DNA of 64,000 nt from assembly GCA_947247005.1 (NCBI GenBank), contig OX365960.1:18503533-18567532 (forward strand), in the 5' to 3' direction. Made by a program: the position numbers and the translations under genes. This stretch comes from Spisula solida. Lineage: Eukaryota; Mollusca; Bivalvia; Venerida; Mactridae. Below, one piece after another: positions 1 to 11,194 of the stretch (positions are counted from its first letter, which is position 1; each line of letters opens with the position of its first letter). The notes beneath the pieces are model-generated. The model was not told the DNA's origin. It saw only the letters and a program-made list of their open reading frames with translations, and searched no databases.

Positions 1-20
1 TGGTTTGTATCTTTTCGCAG

Positions 21-269
21 TTGAAGCCGATGAATTTTCTCTCTGGGACAGAGATTCAAGATTTGACAATCTTTCACCTACCAGTTTCTCTAGTTCGTCG
101 CAGACAGGAGGTGCGATTGCATGCGCTATACATTGCCACAGAAATTGTTCATGTGTTGCGTTTTTTATCATCAATGGTGTGAGCAAGACATGTATACTAT
201 TGGACCAGGAAGTCACGCTGGCTGACGTCATAGTATCTACGTCATCTAAGTACGATGTACGACACAATG
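21..269 (+). CDS. PAN/Apple-like domain exon, copy 1
   Basis: This is an internal exon of a gene whose first exon lies upstream of the window. It is bounded by an acceptor ending TTTTCGCAG and a donor GTAAGT. Both junctions are phase 1 and the exon is 249 bp, so it can be skipped or duplicated without breaking the frame. It encodes about 83 residues with a PAN/Apple-type core: C-x3-C-x5-C followed 12 residues later by another Cys, around the segment CVAFFIINGVSKTCILL. PAN domains are extracellular modules that bind protein or carbohydrate. This copy has an extra fifth Cys (CHRNCSC) where copies 2 and 3 have Ser, so an odd cysteine may be free or pair elsewhere. The assignment rests on cysteine spacing and hydrophobic pattern only. 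Confidence 0.7.
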
Positions 270-289
270 GTAAGTATAAATTTTGCGTT

Positions 290-1211
290 CGTCTCAAGAA
301 GTGCACGAAGTGCTCAAGGTGAGCTATTGTGATCACTCACCGTCCGTCGTCTGTCCGTCTGTCCGTCCGTCCACACTTTCAAATGACATCTCCTCTGAAA
401 CCGTTTGACCAATATTGATGAAATTTTGCCTGGATGTTCCTAACATAGGGGGATTTAAAATTGCTCAAATAAAGTTGATCCATATAGAACTCTGGTTGCC
501 ATGGCAACCAGGTAACAAAACCTTTAAAAATCTTCTTCTAAGAAACCACAAGGCATAGAGCTTAGATAATTAGCATGAAGCATTGCGTGGTGGACCATTA
601 CCAAGATTGCTCAAATCATGACCCCGGGTCAATATTGGCCCCGCCCGGGGGTCCCTTAATTTTGTATAAGAGATATATAGAAAATACTTTAAAAAATCTT
701 CTTCTCTAGAACCACACGGCATAGAGCTTAGATATTTAGCATGTAGCATTGTCTAGTGGACCTCTACCAAGATTGCTCAAATTGTGACCCCCTGGTCAAT
801 ATTGGCCCCGCCCCAGACATCTCATAATTTTATATAAGAAATATATAGAAAAACTTTTAAAAATCTTCTTCTCTGGAACCACAAGGCAAAGAGCTTAGAT
901 ATTTTGCTAGTAGCATTGTCTGGTGGACCTTTACCGATATTGCTCGAATCATGACCTCTGGGTCAATATTGGCCCCCACCCCGTGCCTCCCTTAATTTTA
1001 CATAAGAGATATATAGATTTTTTTTAAAATACTTCTTCTCTTGAACCGCTTGATGGATCTTCATAAAATTTGGTATGTAGCATCCTAATAAGGTCCTTTC
1101 TCAAATTTAGGGCACTTGTCTTCTTTAAGAGGCTACAGTTTCATATATAAAAATATCATGAGCAAGGTGATTCAGGTGAGCGATTCAGGGCCATCATGGC
1201 CCTCTTGTTTA
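290..1211. mobile_element. Interspersed element inserted in the PAN intron of unit 1 only
   Basis: Units 2 and 3 read straight across this point, so about 920 bp were inserted here, only some 20 bases after the PAN exon donor. The element opens with a CTGTCCGTC-type simple stretch and ends with the block GGCCATCATGGCCCTCTTG. Its ends are weakly inverted (CAAGAAGTGC against CAAGAGGGCC). No ORF of note is present. It looks like a non-autonomous DNA element of a type I recall from mollusc genomes. I see no clear target-site duplication. Confidence 0.7.
531..1031. repeat. Three tandem ~167-bp repeats inside the inserted element
   Basis: The block beginning TCTTCTTCT plus an AACCACAAGGCATAGAGC-type stretch recurs at about 531, 697 and 864, with a fourth partial start near 1031. 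Each copy carries a CAATATTGGCCCC motif. The spacing is 166-167 bp. Confidence 0.75.
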
Positions 1212-2417
1212 GACTTCACATTAGACTGATACGGACACCAAATCTGCCCTGCGTTCAACGAAGAATTACGTGACGCACGTTTCATACCTGGTACGCACCT
1301 GTTGTTCGTTGAACGATATGTTAAAACAACATGTTTGTCACGTGTGCCAAGTTTGGCTTACCGTATCCTGAGGTGGTGTGCGTGTATTGGTGTTATTTAA
1401 CAAAATGGCAGACAGAGGCAAACAAAAGAATGTGGATAGTAAAACCCGTGCATCCGTACATATTTCGAACTGAGAATGGAGAAAAACGGGTATTCATTGT
1501 TCGCCGCAAACGAAGCGTACAACGAAGGATAATAGAGATAAAAATCCGTGATTTTTAACATAATTGCACGTAGCTTTACTTGACCGTAGGGCAGGTTCAT
1601 GCCACCATCCTAAATTTTAACGGTTGATCCTGATTTTAAATGATTTGTGAAGAGAACATGTTCTGCTACAGGTTATTGCTAATTATTTTAGTTGACTCGA
1701 GTTTAGTTGACTCGAGAAATGAAATAATTGAAAGTTTGCTCAACTAAGAATACAGTAGATAAAACCATATATTTTGTATTTAAAATTGTATCGACTATTC
1801 TGACAAACTCTATCATAGTGTCATATTTGAAGAGCCGCTGTTGTTTGGCAATGGTAAACTCACACAAAACTCTTTTTTATCAAAATTTTGAATACGTTCG
1901 AATCATTATAAGGCAATCCTCCAGATATATACCTTTTGCTGTTTTGGGGCTCAGCAATGTCGACACCCGCTTAGTTACTTTTGTGACTCAACTCGGGTTC
2001 ATATTGTGTTTGAGCACATGTCCGTACCCACGGTTAGTTATTTGTTGGGAAGGCAAAAGTTCGTTTCTTGGATCGTCCGCATATGCATCTTAAAGTCCCA
2101 ACTCTTCAAGCATACTACATATCGCTGGCTTAGAATTAGAAGGTCGTAAATAAAACAATCAATATTTTGAGAAAACAAGACAAAACTGTCCGACAACTAC
2201 TCTTTACTTATGGAAAAACAAGCTTTTCATACTTCGGTTAGGTCAACATGACAAGTTCCGATTTTCATGAAAATAGGCTCATAAGAAGCAAATTGTGATG
2301 TAGATTTCAAATATGCATGAGCAGACGTCATTATTGGAACTGATTGGATGTTTATTTACAACGCTGAATTATAGTTAAAAATCTGTTATAGTTTAATCCG
2401 TTCATTCTTTTTACAAG
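1212..2417. other. Intron between PAN and mucin exons, unit 1
   Basis: No exon is supported here. A block at about 1300-1560 is well conserved in the three units and contains short ORFs in two frames (one starting MADRGKQKN). These break or shift between copies, so I do not call a gene. A direct repeat of AGTTGACTCGAG lies at about 1690-1717. Confidence 0.5.
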
Positions 2418-2984
2418 CTATGTCTCCAACAACGCCGACTACAATGACGATAACAGTCACGTCGACGTCTTCAAATTCATCAACACCGACAACCACTCCT
2501 ACATATACATCAACGCCGACAACAACTTCTTCAACTACATCTACGCCATCACCAACTTCTACAACAGCACCAACACCGTCAATAACTTCTGCAACAACAC
2601 CAACACCGTCAACAACTTCTACAACTTCACCAACACCGTCAACAACTTCTACAACAACACTTACACCTTCAACAACTTCTACAACAACACCAACACCGTC
2701 AACAACTTCTACAACAACACCAACACCGTCAACAACTTCTACAACAAAACCATCACCGTCATCAACTTCTACAACAACGGCAACAATGGCAACAACGTCA
2801 ACAACTTCTACAACAACATCAACACCGTCAACAACTTCTACAACACCATCAACGACGACAACACCATCAAAAACGTTTTTAGTTAAATCAACATCGTCGT
2901 CTACAACACCATCAAAAACGTTTTTATTTAAATCAACAGCGTCGTCTACAACACTACCAAAGGCTGCGCTGATCGAGTCATTAG
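2418..2984 (+). CDS. Mucin-like Thr/Ser/Pro repeat exon, copy 1
   Basis: This exon follows an acceptor (TTTTTACAAG) and precedes a donor (TTAG before GTTAGG). It has phase 1 at both ends and is 567 bp (189 codons). It encodes a short unique start (MSPTTPTTMTITVTS), then decapeptide repeats close to TSTTTPTPST built from a 30-bp DNA unit, then a non-repetitive end (KSTSSSTTPSKTFLFKS). Such Thr/Ser/Pro tracts are dense O-glycosylation sites that form extended mucin stalks outside the cell. This is the shortest of the three copies (326 and 265 codons in the others). Reading frame, splice sites and phase are kept in all copies, so I take it as real coding sequence. Confidence 0.72.
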
Positions 2985-4018
2985 GTTAGGTGTTTATACA
3001 TTGTGTCAATTTATGTCAATGTGCATGTCCGTTAATAGTCTGATAAAACATTATGCTTAGCGGTGGCGTACAAAAGGAGAATAAAAAGTCGGACAGGGAT
3101 GGCAGCCCTCAACTGAAACAGTCGACCACAGGAAACAGAAAATACACAGACCACGATCACACGGCATAAAGCCCAACACACAAGTGACTTAAAATGCTAT
3201 AATACAATAAATACTGTAGCGCACAGACAAACCAAAGCCACACATAAACGACGCCAGCACCTAGCCATCCACGCAAGAATCAGACACAGAACGAGCCATC
3301 CACATCCCCAAAAATGGACATTTCATGCAAGCCTATATACTCATTCCGCAATGAATGACACACTGTGGACTTCGAATTATGTGCATAATTAGCAATAAAG
3401 GGGGGTAATTATAAAATTTAATGATAACTACACTGAATTTAACAAGCACGTCACTTTCAATTTCAAATATGTATAACTCTCGTCAGAGATCTTAAACGTA
3501 AAATTGTGATCATAAACATTGAATTTTTTTTTAATAGATTTAAGAAAGGTTATAAAAGAGGCGCCCACGAGTACCCGTACGTGTGGATAATCGTACACGT
3601 ATACATTTTGGATGCAACTTAAACTAGAGATATTTGTAAAACAGGTTTAGTGCACCCAAGATAATGTGAAAGGCGGGCAAATTTGGTATATTCCACAAAG
3701 GTGGATTACAATAATTATGTGCACCAATTATCAATGATTTTTGAGTACAATACTGACCTTATCTGTTTATTTAAGTGATTTGTAAAACCAATTTTGCCAC
3801 AGTTGACCAAACCGATTCATGTTTGTAAATATCACATTATCCTGGGCGGACTATATGTTCTCATGCATTTGTAGATAGAGTGAAACATTTATTTTTTGGG
3901 GAGTACGTTTACTTTTTTATCTACATTAATTTGAATCATTTCAATACATTAGGAGGGGGTTGGATATATTAAATTCTAGTCACATAATTTATAAACAGTT
4001 GTTGCATTTATAGAGGAT
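2985..4018. other. Intron after mucin exon, unit 1
   Basis: The stretch at about 3065-3330 (GACAGGGATGGCAGCCCTCA and onward) is a diverged, reverse-oriented relative of the interspersed family described at 12637-12975. The rest is AT-rich with no supported exon. Confidence 0.45.
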
Positions 4019-4154
4019 ATTACATGAGTGTCTTTCCATATTTAATTTATTAAATGAGTTGAATAAAATAATACAATGCGAGGCTCTGTCGAGCATTTTG
4101 TCGATTTTATTCAACGAGTTTAATAAATCCAATGTGGAAAGTCACGAATGTAAT
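4019..4154. repeat. Imperfect palindrome (hairpin element), unit 1
   Basis: The left arm from ATTACATGAGTG pairs with the right arm ending CACGAATGTAAT. The arms are about 60-65 bp around a centre close to GCGAGGCTCTGTCGAGC. The same hairpin is in unit 2 and is deleted in unit 3. It belongs in style with the other hairpins in this window that have CTCG...GCGAG-like centres. Confidence 0.7.
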
Positions 4155-4379
4155 GTTCTTTTTATCATATGTTAGCCATTTCTGGCCGAAACATAAAATA
4201 ACTACTTATTTTCACTATAATAAACGCCCAACTTTGACAACGTCGCCTATACTTTGAGTGACGTTACGTCAAAGCTTTATTACACTAGTGTATTATCAAA
4301 AAAAATAATGGCTTTATTACGCTGCCGCGACGTCAAACATATGATAAATATATTTACTATTGTCTTCATCTTACTATAA

Positions 4380-4776
4380 TACAGTGCCCACCAAAATAAG
4401 TCTACATATGGTATTAGCCCTTTTCCCTACAGTGGAACAACATTATTGTTAAAGAAAATGAATATTTGTGTTTATTAAAATTTATGTAACGGCCATACAT
4501 TGATTGGTACCCTAGGTGCAAAATATAAAGTTTCTTTGTCCCACTTGAATGGTAATTTTTTCACAGAAAGATGGAAAATTCAGCCTTTTGGATCAAATGG
4601 TTATTTCAATTCAGAACACCTTCATCATTGTTTCTATCTATTTTTACCTATATAATAGCTGTAGTTTCGGAAACTAGTATAATTGTGACGGTCAGATAAA
4701 CAGATATTGAAAAATTTAACCAAGTCTAATTTTGCAACAATTATTTACTGTATACTTATTTTTGGTGGGCGCTGTA
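4380..4776. mobile_element. Tc1/mariner-type MITE, unit 1
   Basis: Terminal inverted repeats CAGTGCCCACCAAAATAAGT and ACTTATTTTTGGTGGGCGCTG are flanked by TA on both sides, the usual target duplication of Tc1/mariner elements. It is about 395 bp with no transposase, so it is non-autonomous. It is present in unit 2 and lost in unit 3. The hydrophobic ORF that starts at its right end (4732-4929) is not preserved and is not called. Confidence 0.72.
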
Positions 4777-5636
4777 TATGTCACAATGGCAATAAGAACT
4801 AGATCTACGTGTAGTTCTTTAGTGTGTCATCCTTTACATTTAATGTTGATTACCATGACATCATTATTGCATGCATGCTTTTTTATTGTTTTAATGTACG
4901 TTTTTGATATATTTGGTCATGTAAATTGAACATTGTATGTAGGAATAAATCTATGTATCTATTTTTCTATCTATGCTAGCCCAATAGTCAGAAATGGTAA
5001 AGGTCACAAAGACCTTGACGTTTCACCTACTGATCTCAAAACCATAAGGGTCATCTAGTGTTGATGACCAACTTCCATGTAACGTTTGAGATCCCTGGGG
5101 CAAAGCATGCTTGAGTTATTGAACGGAAACCAGTTGTTTCTCCAAGATGTGTATAACGTATGATAAATTGAGTAAATCAAATTACATGTACAACAAAGTA
5201 ATTGCAAAAATATCTTAAAAGAGTAAATTCCTAGGTGCCACTTGTTATTATTGGTGCTTTTAAAAATGTGTCACTGAGTAATTTATCTTTAGTGTTGTCA
5301 ACGGAATTGTGAAGTTGCGATTACTATAGGTATTTAAAATCCACTACGAAAACATGTATTTTGGATTTTACGCACGAGTTGGACGAGGTGAAAGAAATGA
5401 TACCAAGAATTCAAAATGACCAAAATTGACTTAAAACATTTTGGAAATTTTGCGACAACATCACAAAGACGACAAACAAAGCGACATTCAACAGAAACAA
5501 CATACTTGCCTTTCTGAAAGAGACGAAACAAACTTGTGCTGGACAACGACATTGCATAAGGACACATACAGAATGAACGTAATTTAACATAAAGCAAATT
5601 GACAAACCTATTTCTGCATTGGGGTACCTGAAACAG
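4777..5636. other. Intron before the candidate membrane exon, unit 1
   Basis: A minus-strand ORF of 87 codons at 5334-5597 is open in all three units (90 codons in unit 2). It has no recognisable domain, and several frames are open on both strands, so it is not called as a gene. Nothing else is seen. Confidence 0.4.
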
Positions 5637-5737
5637 GAACTGGCCGATTATATACTATCGCCATCGTCACCTCCATTACCATCGTCATTCGCCGAGGCCG
5701 ACACTTATGCCAACGCGGGGTTGTACAAAAGCTCTAA
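5637..5737 (+). CDS. Candidate terminal exon: transmembrane segment and short tail, copy 1
   Basis: After an acceptor CAG at 5634-5636, the phase-1 frame that continues from the mucin exon reads TGRLYTIAIVTSITIVIRRG. This is a hydrophobic stretch followed by arginines, typical of a stop-transfer anchor. A nine-residue tail (CQRGVVQKL) and a stop follow. A poly(A) signal AATAAA begins 11 bases after the stop (5748-5753). This would end the signal peptide-PAN-mucin protein as a type I membrane protein. Weak points are a poor polypyrimidine tract, a rather short hydrophobic core, a competing open frame (5637-5795, Ser/Tyr-rich), and loss of the acceptor AG in copy 3. Confidence 0.4.
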
Positions 5738-5984
5738 CTACTCTTTAAATAAACGAGCGTATTATTATCTCTCCCAAAACGTTTTTTCCAAATAGACTTA
5801 ATACAAATAAAATAAATACAAGAAGCAAATGACCAACAATCGACGACATAATGTTAACTATACATGTATATCTGTCGAAATAGAATGCCAAAAATCACAT
5901 TAAGTAAAATATATGCAAGACAAAATACCAATTTTGCAAGATTTGCTTCCCTTAGATTATGCATTAATTGTTTACATTTCGTTA

Positions 5985-6330
5985 GTTTGTAATTTGTAAA
6001 AATTGGAAAATAAAATATCCATCAGTATTTTATTTCTTCATCGATTTCTATGAAATATACACCACGCTAAGGTGAAAATTATTTGCTTTCTTTTTCAGCA
6101 GCTTTACCGATTTGCCCATTACCATGTGAAACCTACACGTACCACGGTTTCACAGGGTTTTTGACCAAAACGACACAGCCGCTGAAAAAAGATTTATATT
6201 CATGGAAAGCAAATCAAGTTCCACTTGGCGTCGCCTATATTTCATAGAAATCGATGAAGAAATAAAATACCTATGGCTACATTTATGTGCCAATTTTTAC
6301 AAATGTTTACTTGGAACTGTAGCGACGAAA
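5985..6330. mobile_element. Foldback element related to the 424-bp family, unit 1
   Basis: The arms around a centre at GTGAAACCTACACG are inverted copies. The left arm runs through TATTTTATTTCTTCATCGAT, and its complement follows the CAGCCGCTGAAAAA block on the right. It resembles the element at 24625-25048 but its ends are more decayed. An acceptor-like TTCTTTTTCAG and a small open frame at its centre are by-products of the palindrome and are not called as an exon. Confidence 0.65.
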
Positions 6331-7338
6331 AGCCCCGAGGTATTCCTTCACTGTAATAGTGGAATTATAAAATGACTAACGTTCATGAATGTTAAAATCG
6401 TGAAATATGCTTACCATGTTTAGTCTTATTACATGTATCCATTTGCTTGTTAGCTATTTAATTTCATTACCCATATGTTAGTTAATGTGTAAAACAAGCA
6501 CATTATACAGATCAATAATATATGAACGAGGGGACTGTATTCGTGTTGACTTAAAACAATGGATTGTAGAGTTGTTTCGCTTTATTGTAACATAGCAAAC
6601 ATAACATAACATTTATTTCTCTCAATAAATACAAACAGATAGCAAATAACGTCTATGATGTTCGTTGAATGGCAGAAGTCATTTTGTTTTTATTGTTAAT
6701 GGCGACACTAGTGACGTCATCGTTATAATAACCGTTGTCAATTTATTACAAATGACATTTGATGACATCAATATACTCGCCTAATTAATCCATCTATTCC
6801 TGTGACAACTATAACAACGATGTCTTTTCAGAAGAGTTGTGTGAGGTCAACGACATTGGTAATTGGTAACGTTAGTGATGTACATGTTGTTGATGATGTC
6901 ATGGCGTAATTTGTAACACCACATACATATGGATCAATAGCACTGTATACAAATATACCTCGTCTATGGGAATTTGTTTTCCTTAAATATACCAACATAT
7001 CCAAGTGTCGCGTTTTTAAATCCGTTAACGATAGGAATATTAGTACAATATTCTGATTATTCCATATCTGGTATATTTATCCAATGGAGTGAGCTTAAAC
7101 TGGGATGAGTAAAACAAGCGCATTATACAGACCATATCACCGAAACGTACATAATAGTGATGTGATGACGCTGACGTCATTTGTAACACCTCTCCACAAG
7201 CGGCACTGTAAACCTCGAAATTAAACTCAATACAACTACTTGTTGCACTGTTCGGAATACATGATATCTTTCAAAAGTCGTAGATTTTCTGTATACAGAG
7301 AACGTTGGTGAGTTACTATATTTATTATTCATCGTTGA
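6331..7338. other. Intergenic stretch between convergent genes, unit 1
   Basis: No coding sequence is supported. The minus-strand poly(A) signal AATAAA (plus-strand TTTATT at 7321-7326) lies just past the stop of the inverted mucin-like sequence. Confidence 0.45.
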
Positions 7339-7902
7339 TTACGGTATAGCATCCTCTGTAGCTGACGAAGTTGTGGTCAGCGTTGATGTAGTTGAAGATG
7401 TTGTTGTCGGTATTGATGTAGTTAAAGGTGTTGTTGTCGGCGTTGATGTAGTTGAAGAAGTGGTTGTCGGGGTTGATGTAGTTGAAGAAGTTCTTGTGGG
7501 TGTTGATGTAGTTAAATAATTTGTTGTGGGTGTTGACGTAGTTGAAGAACTTGTTGTTGGTCTTGACGTAGTAGAAGATGTTGTAGGTGTTAATGTGGTT
7601 GAATAGGTTGTTGTCGGTGTTGATGTAGGTGAAGAAGTTGTTGTTGGTGTTGACGTAGATAAAGAACTTGTTGTTGGTTTTGACGTAGTTAAAGAAGTTG
7701 TTGTTGGTGTTGATGTAGTTGAAGATGTTGTAGGTGTTAATGCGGTTGAATAGGTTGTTGTAGGTGTTGATGTAGTTGAAGAAGTTGTTGTTGGTGTTGA
7801 CGTAGTTGAAGAAGTTGTTGTTGGTGTTGACGTAGTTAAAGAAGTTGTTGTTGGTGTTGACGTAGTTGAAGAAATTGTTGTAGGCGTTCTAACCCTAACC
7901 CT

Positions 7903-8624
7903 TTAACTACATCCACGCCGGCAACAACTACTTCAACTACATCCACGCCTACAACTACTTCTTCAATCACATCAACGCCTACAACAACTTATTCAACTAC
8001 ATCAACGCCGAGAACCCTTTCTTCAACTACATCAACGCTGACAACAACATCTTCTACTACATCATCGCCTACAACTTTTCTTCAACGTCAACACCCGCAA
8101 CAACTTCTTCAACAGCGTCAAAACCGACACCATTTCTTCAACTACGTCAACACCAACAACAACTTCTTCAACTACGTCAATACCCACTACAACTTCTTCA
8201 ACTACGTCAACACCCACAACAGCTTCTTCAACTACATCAACGCTTACAACAACTTCAACAACTTCAGCAACGCCTACAACAACTTCTTCAAATAAATCAA
8301 CGCCTACAACAACATCTTCAACTATATCAACACCGACAACTTCTTCAACTACATCAACACTTACAACAACTTCTTTAACTGCATCTACGCCTGCAACAAC
8401 TTCTTCAACTACATCAAAACCCACAACAATTACTTCAACTACGTTAACACCGACAACAACTTCTTCAACTATGTCATCACCCACAACAACTTCTTCAACT
8501 ACGTCAACACCGACAACAACCTCTTCAACTACATTAACACCTACAACTTCTTCAACTACGTCAACCCCGACAACAAGCTTTTCAACTACATCAATACCTA
8601 CGACGTCTTCTACTACATTAACAA
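7903..8624 (+). repeat. Internally inverted block of the minisatellite
   Basis: Between these positions the Thr/Ser/Pro-encoding strand of the repeat is the plus strand, while on both sides it is the minus strand. The left junction (7889-7902) is the non-repeat string CTAACCCTAACCCT. The right junction lies at about 8624 with no inserted bases visible. Unit 2 has no such inversion. Confidence 0.8.
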
Positions 8625-9500
8625 ATTGTTGTTGGTGTTGACGTGGTTAAAGAAGTTGTTGTAGGCGTTGATGTAGTTGAAGGAGTTAATATGGACGTTG
8701 ACGTAGAAGAAGAAGTTGTAGGTGTTGATGTAGTTGAAGAAGTTGTTGATGTAGTTAAAGAAGTTGTTGTAGGCGTTGATGTAGTTGAAGAAGTTGTTGT
8801 AGGCGTTGGTGTAGTTAAAGAAGTTGTTGTTGGTGTTGACGTAGTTGAAGAAGTTGTTGTAGGCGTTGATGTAGTTGAAGAAGTTGTTGTGGATGTTGAC
8901 GTAGAATAAGTAGTTGTAGGTGTTGATATAGTTGAAGAAGTTGTTGTTGGTGTTGACGTAGTTAAAGAAGTTGTTGTAGGCGTCGGTGTCCTACCTACCT
9001 ATCCTCTTCGTGCCCGATGGCAAAAAAGGCGTTGGTGTAGTTGAAGAAGTTGTTGTCGGTGTTGACGTAGTAGAAAACGTTGTTGTCGGTGTTGACGTAG
9101 TAGAAGACGTTGTTGTCGGTGTTGACGTAGTTGAAGAAGTTGTTGTTGGTGTTGATGTAGTTGAAGAAATTGTTGTAGGCGTTGATATCGTTAAAGAAGT
9201 TGTTGTAGGCGATGATGTAGTTGAAGAAGTTGTTGTAGGTGTTGATGTAGTTGAAGAAGTTGTTGTTGGCGTTGATAAAGTTGAAGAAGTTGTTGTAGGT
9301 GTTGATGTAGTTGAAGAAGTCGTTGTAGGTGTTGAGGTAGTAGAAGATGTTGTTGTCAGCGTTGATGTAGTTGAAGAAAGTGTTGTCGGCTTTGATGTAG
9401 TTGAAGAAGTTGTTGTAGGCGTTGATGTGATTGAAGAAGTTGTTGACGATGTTGATGTAGGTGACGAAGTTGTTGCGGGTGTTAATGTAGGAGAAGCTGT

Positions 9501-10742
9501 TGTAGGTGTTGATGAAGTTGAAGATGCTGTGGTCGGTGTTGATGAAGTTCAAATACTTGTTGTTGGTGTTGACGTAGTAGAAGATGTTGTAGGTGATGAT
9601 GCGGTTGAAAAGGTTATTGTCGGTGTTGATGTATTTGAAGAAGTTGTTGTGGGTGTTGATGTAGTTAAAGAAGTTGTTGTAGGTGTTGATGTAGTTGAAG
9701 AAGATGTTGTCGGTTTTTATGATGTGGAAGATTTTGTTGTGGGTGTTGACGCAGTTGAAGAAGTTGTTGTAGGCGTTGATGTAGTTGAAGAAGTTGTTGT
9801 AGGCGTTGATGTAATTGAAGAAGTTGTTGTGGGCGTTGATGCAGTTGATGAAGTTGTTGTAGGCGTTGCTGAAATTGAAGAAGTTGTTGTAAGCGTTGAT
9901 GTAGTTGAAGAAGTTGTTGTGGGTGTTGACGTAGTTGAAGACGTTGTAGTGGGTTTTGACGTAGTTGAAGAAATTCTTGTCGGTTTTGACGCTGTTGAAG
10001 AAGTTGTTGCTGGTTTTGACGTTGAAGAATAAGTTGTAGGCGTTGACGTAGTTGAAGAAGTTGTTGTAGGCGTTGATGTAGTTGAAGAAGTAGTTGTCGG
10101 TGTTGACGTAGTAGAAGATGATGTAGGTGTTGATGAAGTTGAAGATGCTGTGGTCGGTGTTGATGAAGTTCAAATACTTGTTGTTGGTGTTGACGTAGTA
10201 GAAGATGTTGTAGGTGATGATGCGGTTGAAAAGGTTATTGTCGGTGTTGATGTATTTGAAGAAGTTGTTGTGGGTGTTGATGTAGTTAAAGAAGTTGTTG
10301 TAGGTGTTGATGTAGTTGAAGAAGATGTTGTCGGTTTTTATGATGTGGAAGATTTTGTTGTGGGTGTTGACGCAGTTGAAGAAGTTGTTGTAGGCGTTGA
10401 TGTAGTTGAAGAAGTTGTTGTAGGCGTTGATGTAATTGAAGAAGTTGTTGTGGGCGTTGATGCAGTTGATGAAGTTGTTGTAGGCGTTGCTGAAATTGAA
10501 GAAGTTGTTGTAAGCGTTGATGTAGTTGAAGAAGTTGTTGTGGGTGTTGACGTAGTTGAAGACGTTGTAGTGGGTTTTGACGTAGTTGAAGAAATTCTTG
10601 TCGGTTTTGACGCTGTTGAAGAAGTTGTTGCTGGTTTTGACGTTGAAGAATAAGTTGTAGGCGTTGACGTAGTTGAAGAAGTTGTTGTAGGCGTTGATGT
10701 AGTTGAAGAAGTAGTTGTCGGTGTTGACGTAGTAGAAGATGA
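9501..10742. repeat. 621-bp tandem duplication within the minisatellite, unit 1
   Basis: Positions 9501-10121 and 10122-10742 are two essentially identical 621-bp blocks, each with the rare variant GATGAAGTTCAAATACTTG at 9541 and 10162. This is a recent higher-order duplication inside the array. Confidence 0.85.
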
Positions 10743-11194
10743 TGTAGGTGTTGATGTAGTTGAGATGGTTGTTGTCAGTGTCGATGTAGTTGAATATTTT
10801 GTTGTGGGTGTTGATGTGATTGAAGAAGTTGTTGTCGGTTTTGATGAAGTTGCAGAAGTTGTTGCAGGCGCTGACGTAGTTGAAGAAGTTGTTGTAGGCG
10901 ATGAAGTAGTTGAAGATGTTCTTGTCGGTGTTGACGTATTAGAAGACGTTGTTGTCGGTGTTGACGTAGTTGAAGAAGTTGTTGTGGGTGTTGATGTAGT
11001 TGAAGTAGTTGTCGGTGTTGCTGTCGATGAAGAAGTTGTTGTCGGTGTTGATGTAGTTGAAAAGGTTATTGTCGGTGTTGATGTATTTGAAGATGTTGTA
11101 GGTGTTGATGTGGTTGAAGAACTGCATGTAACAAGCTTTTAAAAAAGTTTTCAAAGAAGAAAAAATGACTTATCAATAGATTCAATTTTAAGTC

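Larger units (their letters stand above)
7339..11121 (-). pseudogene. Inverted mucin-like minisatellite, unit 1
   Basis: This is roughly 3.8 kb of a 27/30-bp tandem repeat. On the minus strand it encodes SSTTSTPTTT-type decapeptides, the same composition as the plus-strand mucin exon. In that frame it ends ...SSATEDAIP and a TAA at 7341-7339, followed by AATAAA. The minus-strand start has an acceptor-like TTACATGCAG next to 11121. The frame is interrupted: a TGA near 10170, an internally inverted block (7903-8624), a non-repeat interruption (about 8988-9028) and frame changes. I therefore call it a broken inverted mucin copy. The long plus-strand VVVGVDVVEE frames and the Asn/Phe-rich minus frames are shadows of the same repeat, whose unit is a multiple of three and free of stops. 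Confidence 0.6.

Noticed and set aside
1331..1558. Short ORFs in the PAN intron (MADRGKQKN and overlapping frame).
   Set aside because: Frames shift between the three copies and no splice sites or domain are visible.
4732..4929. Hydrophobic 65-codon ORF as a membrane exon.
   Set aside because: It starts inside the MITE terminal repeat, has no acceptor in phase, is not preserved in unit 2, and is missing from unit 3.
5334..5597. Minus-strand 87-codon ORF open in all three units.
   Set aside because: No domain, signal peptide or splice sites. Other frames are also open, and recent duplication alone would preserve it.
6099..6237. Exon-like segment after TTCTTTTTCAG in the foldback element, and its counterparts at 24796, 31456 and 63225.
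   Set aside because: It lies at the centre of a long palindrome. Acceptor-like and coding-like patterns there are explained by the inverted repeat, and the frame differs between copies.
8995..10173. Minus-strand Asn/Phe/Tyr-rich ORFs (NFFNYINTYN repeats).
   Set aside because: Shifted frame of the same minisatellite. It is broken by TAA at about 10936-10938 and has no conserved ends.
7367..11121. CRISPR array, suggested by regular 30-bp repeats.
   Set aside because: Repeats abut without spacers, vary in length by 27/30 bp, and the surrounding DNA is eukaryotic with introns.
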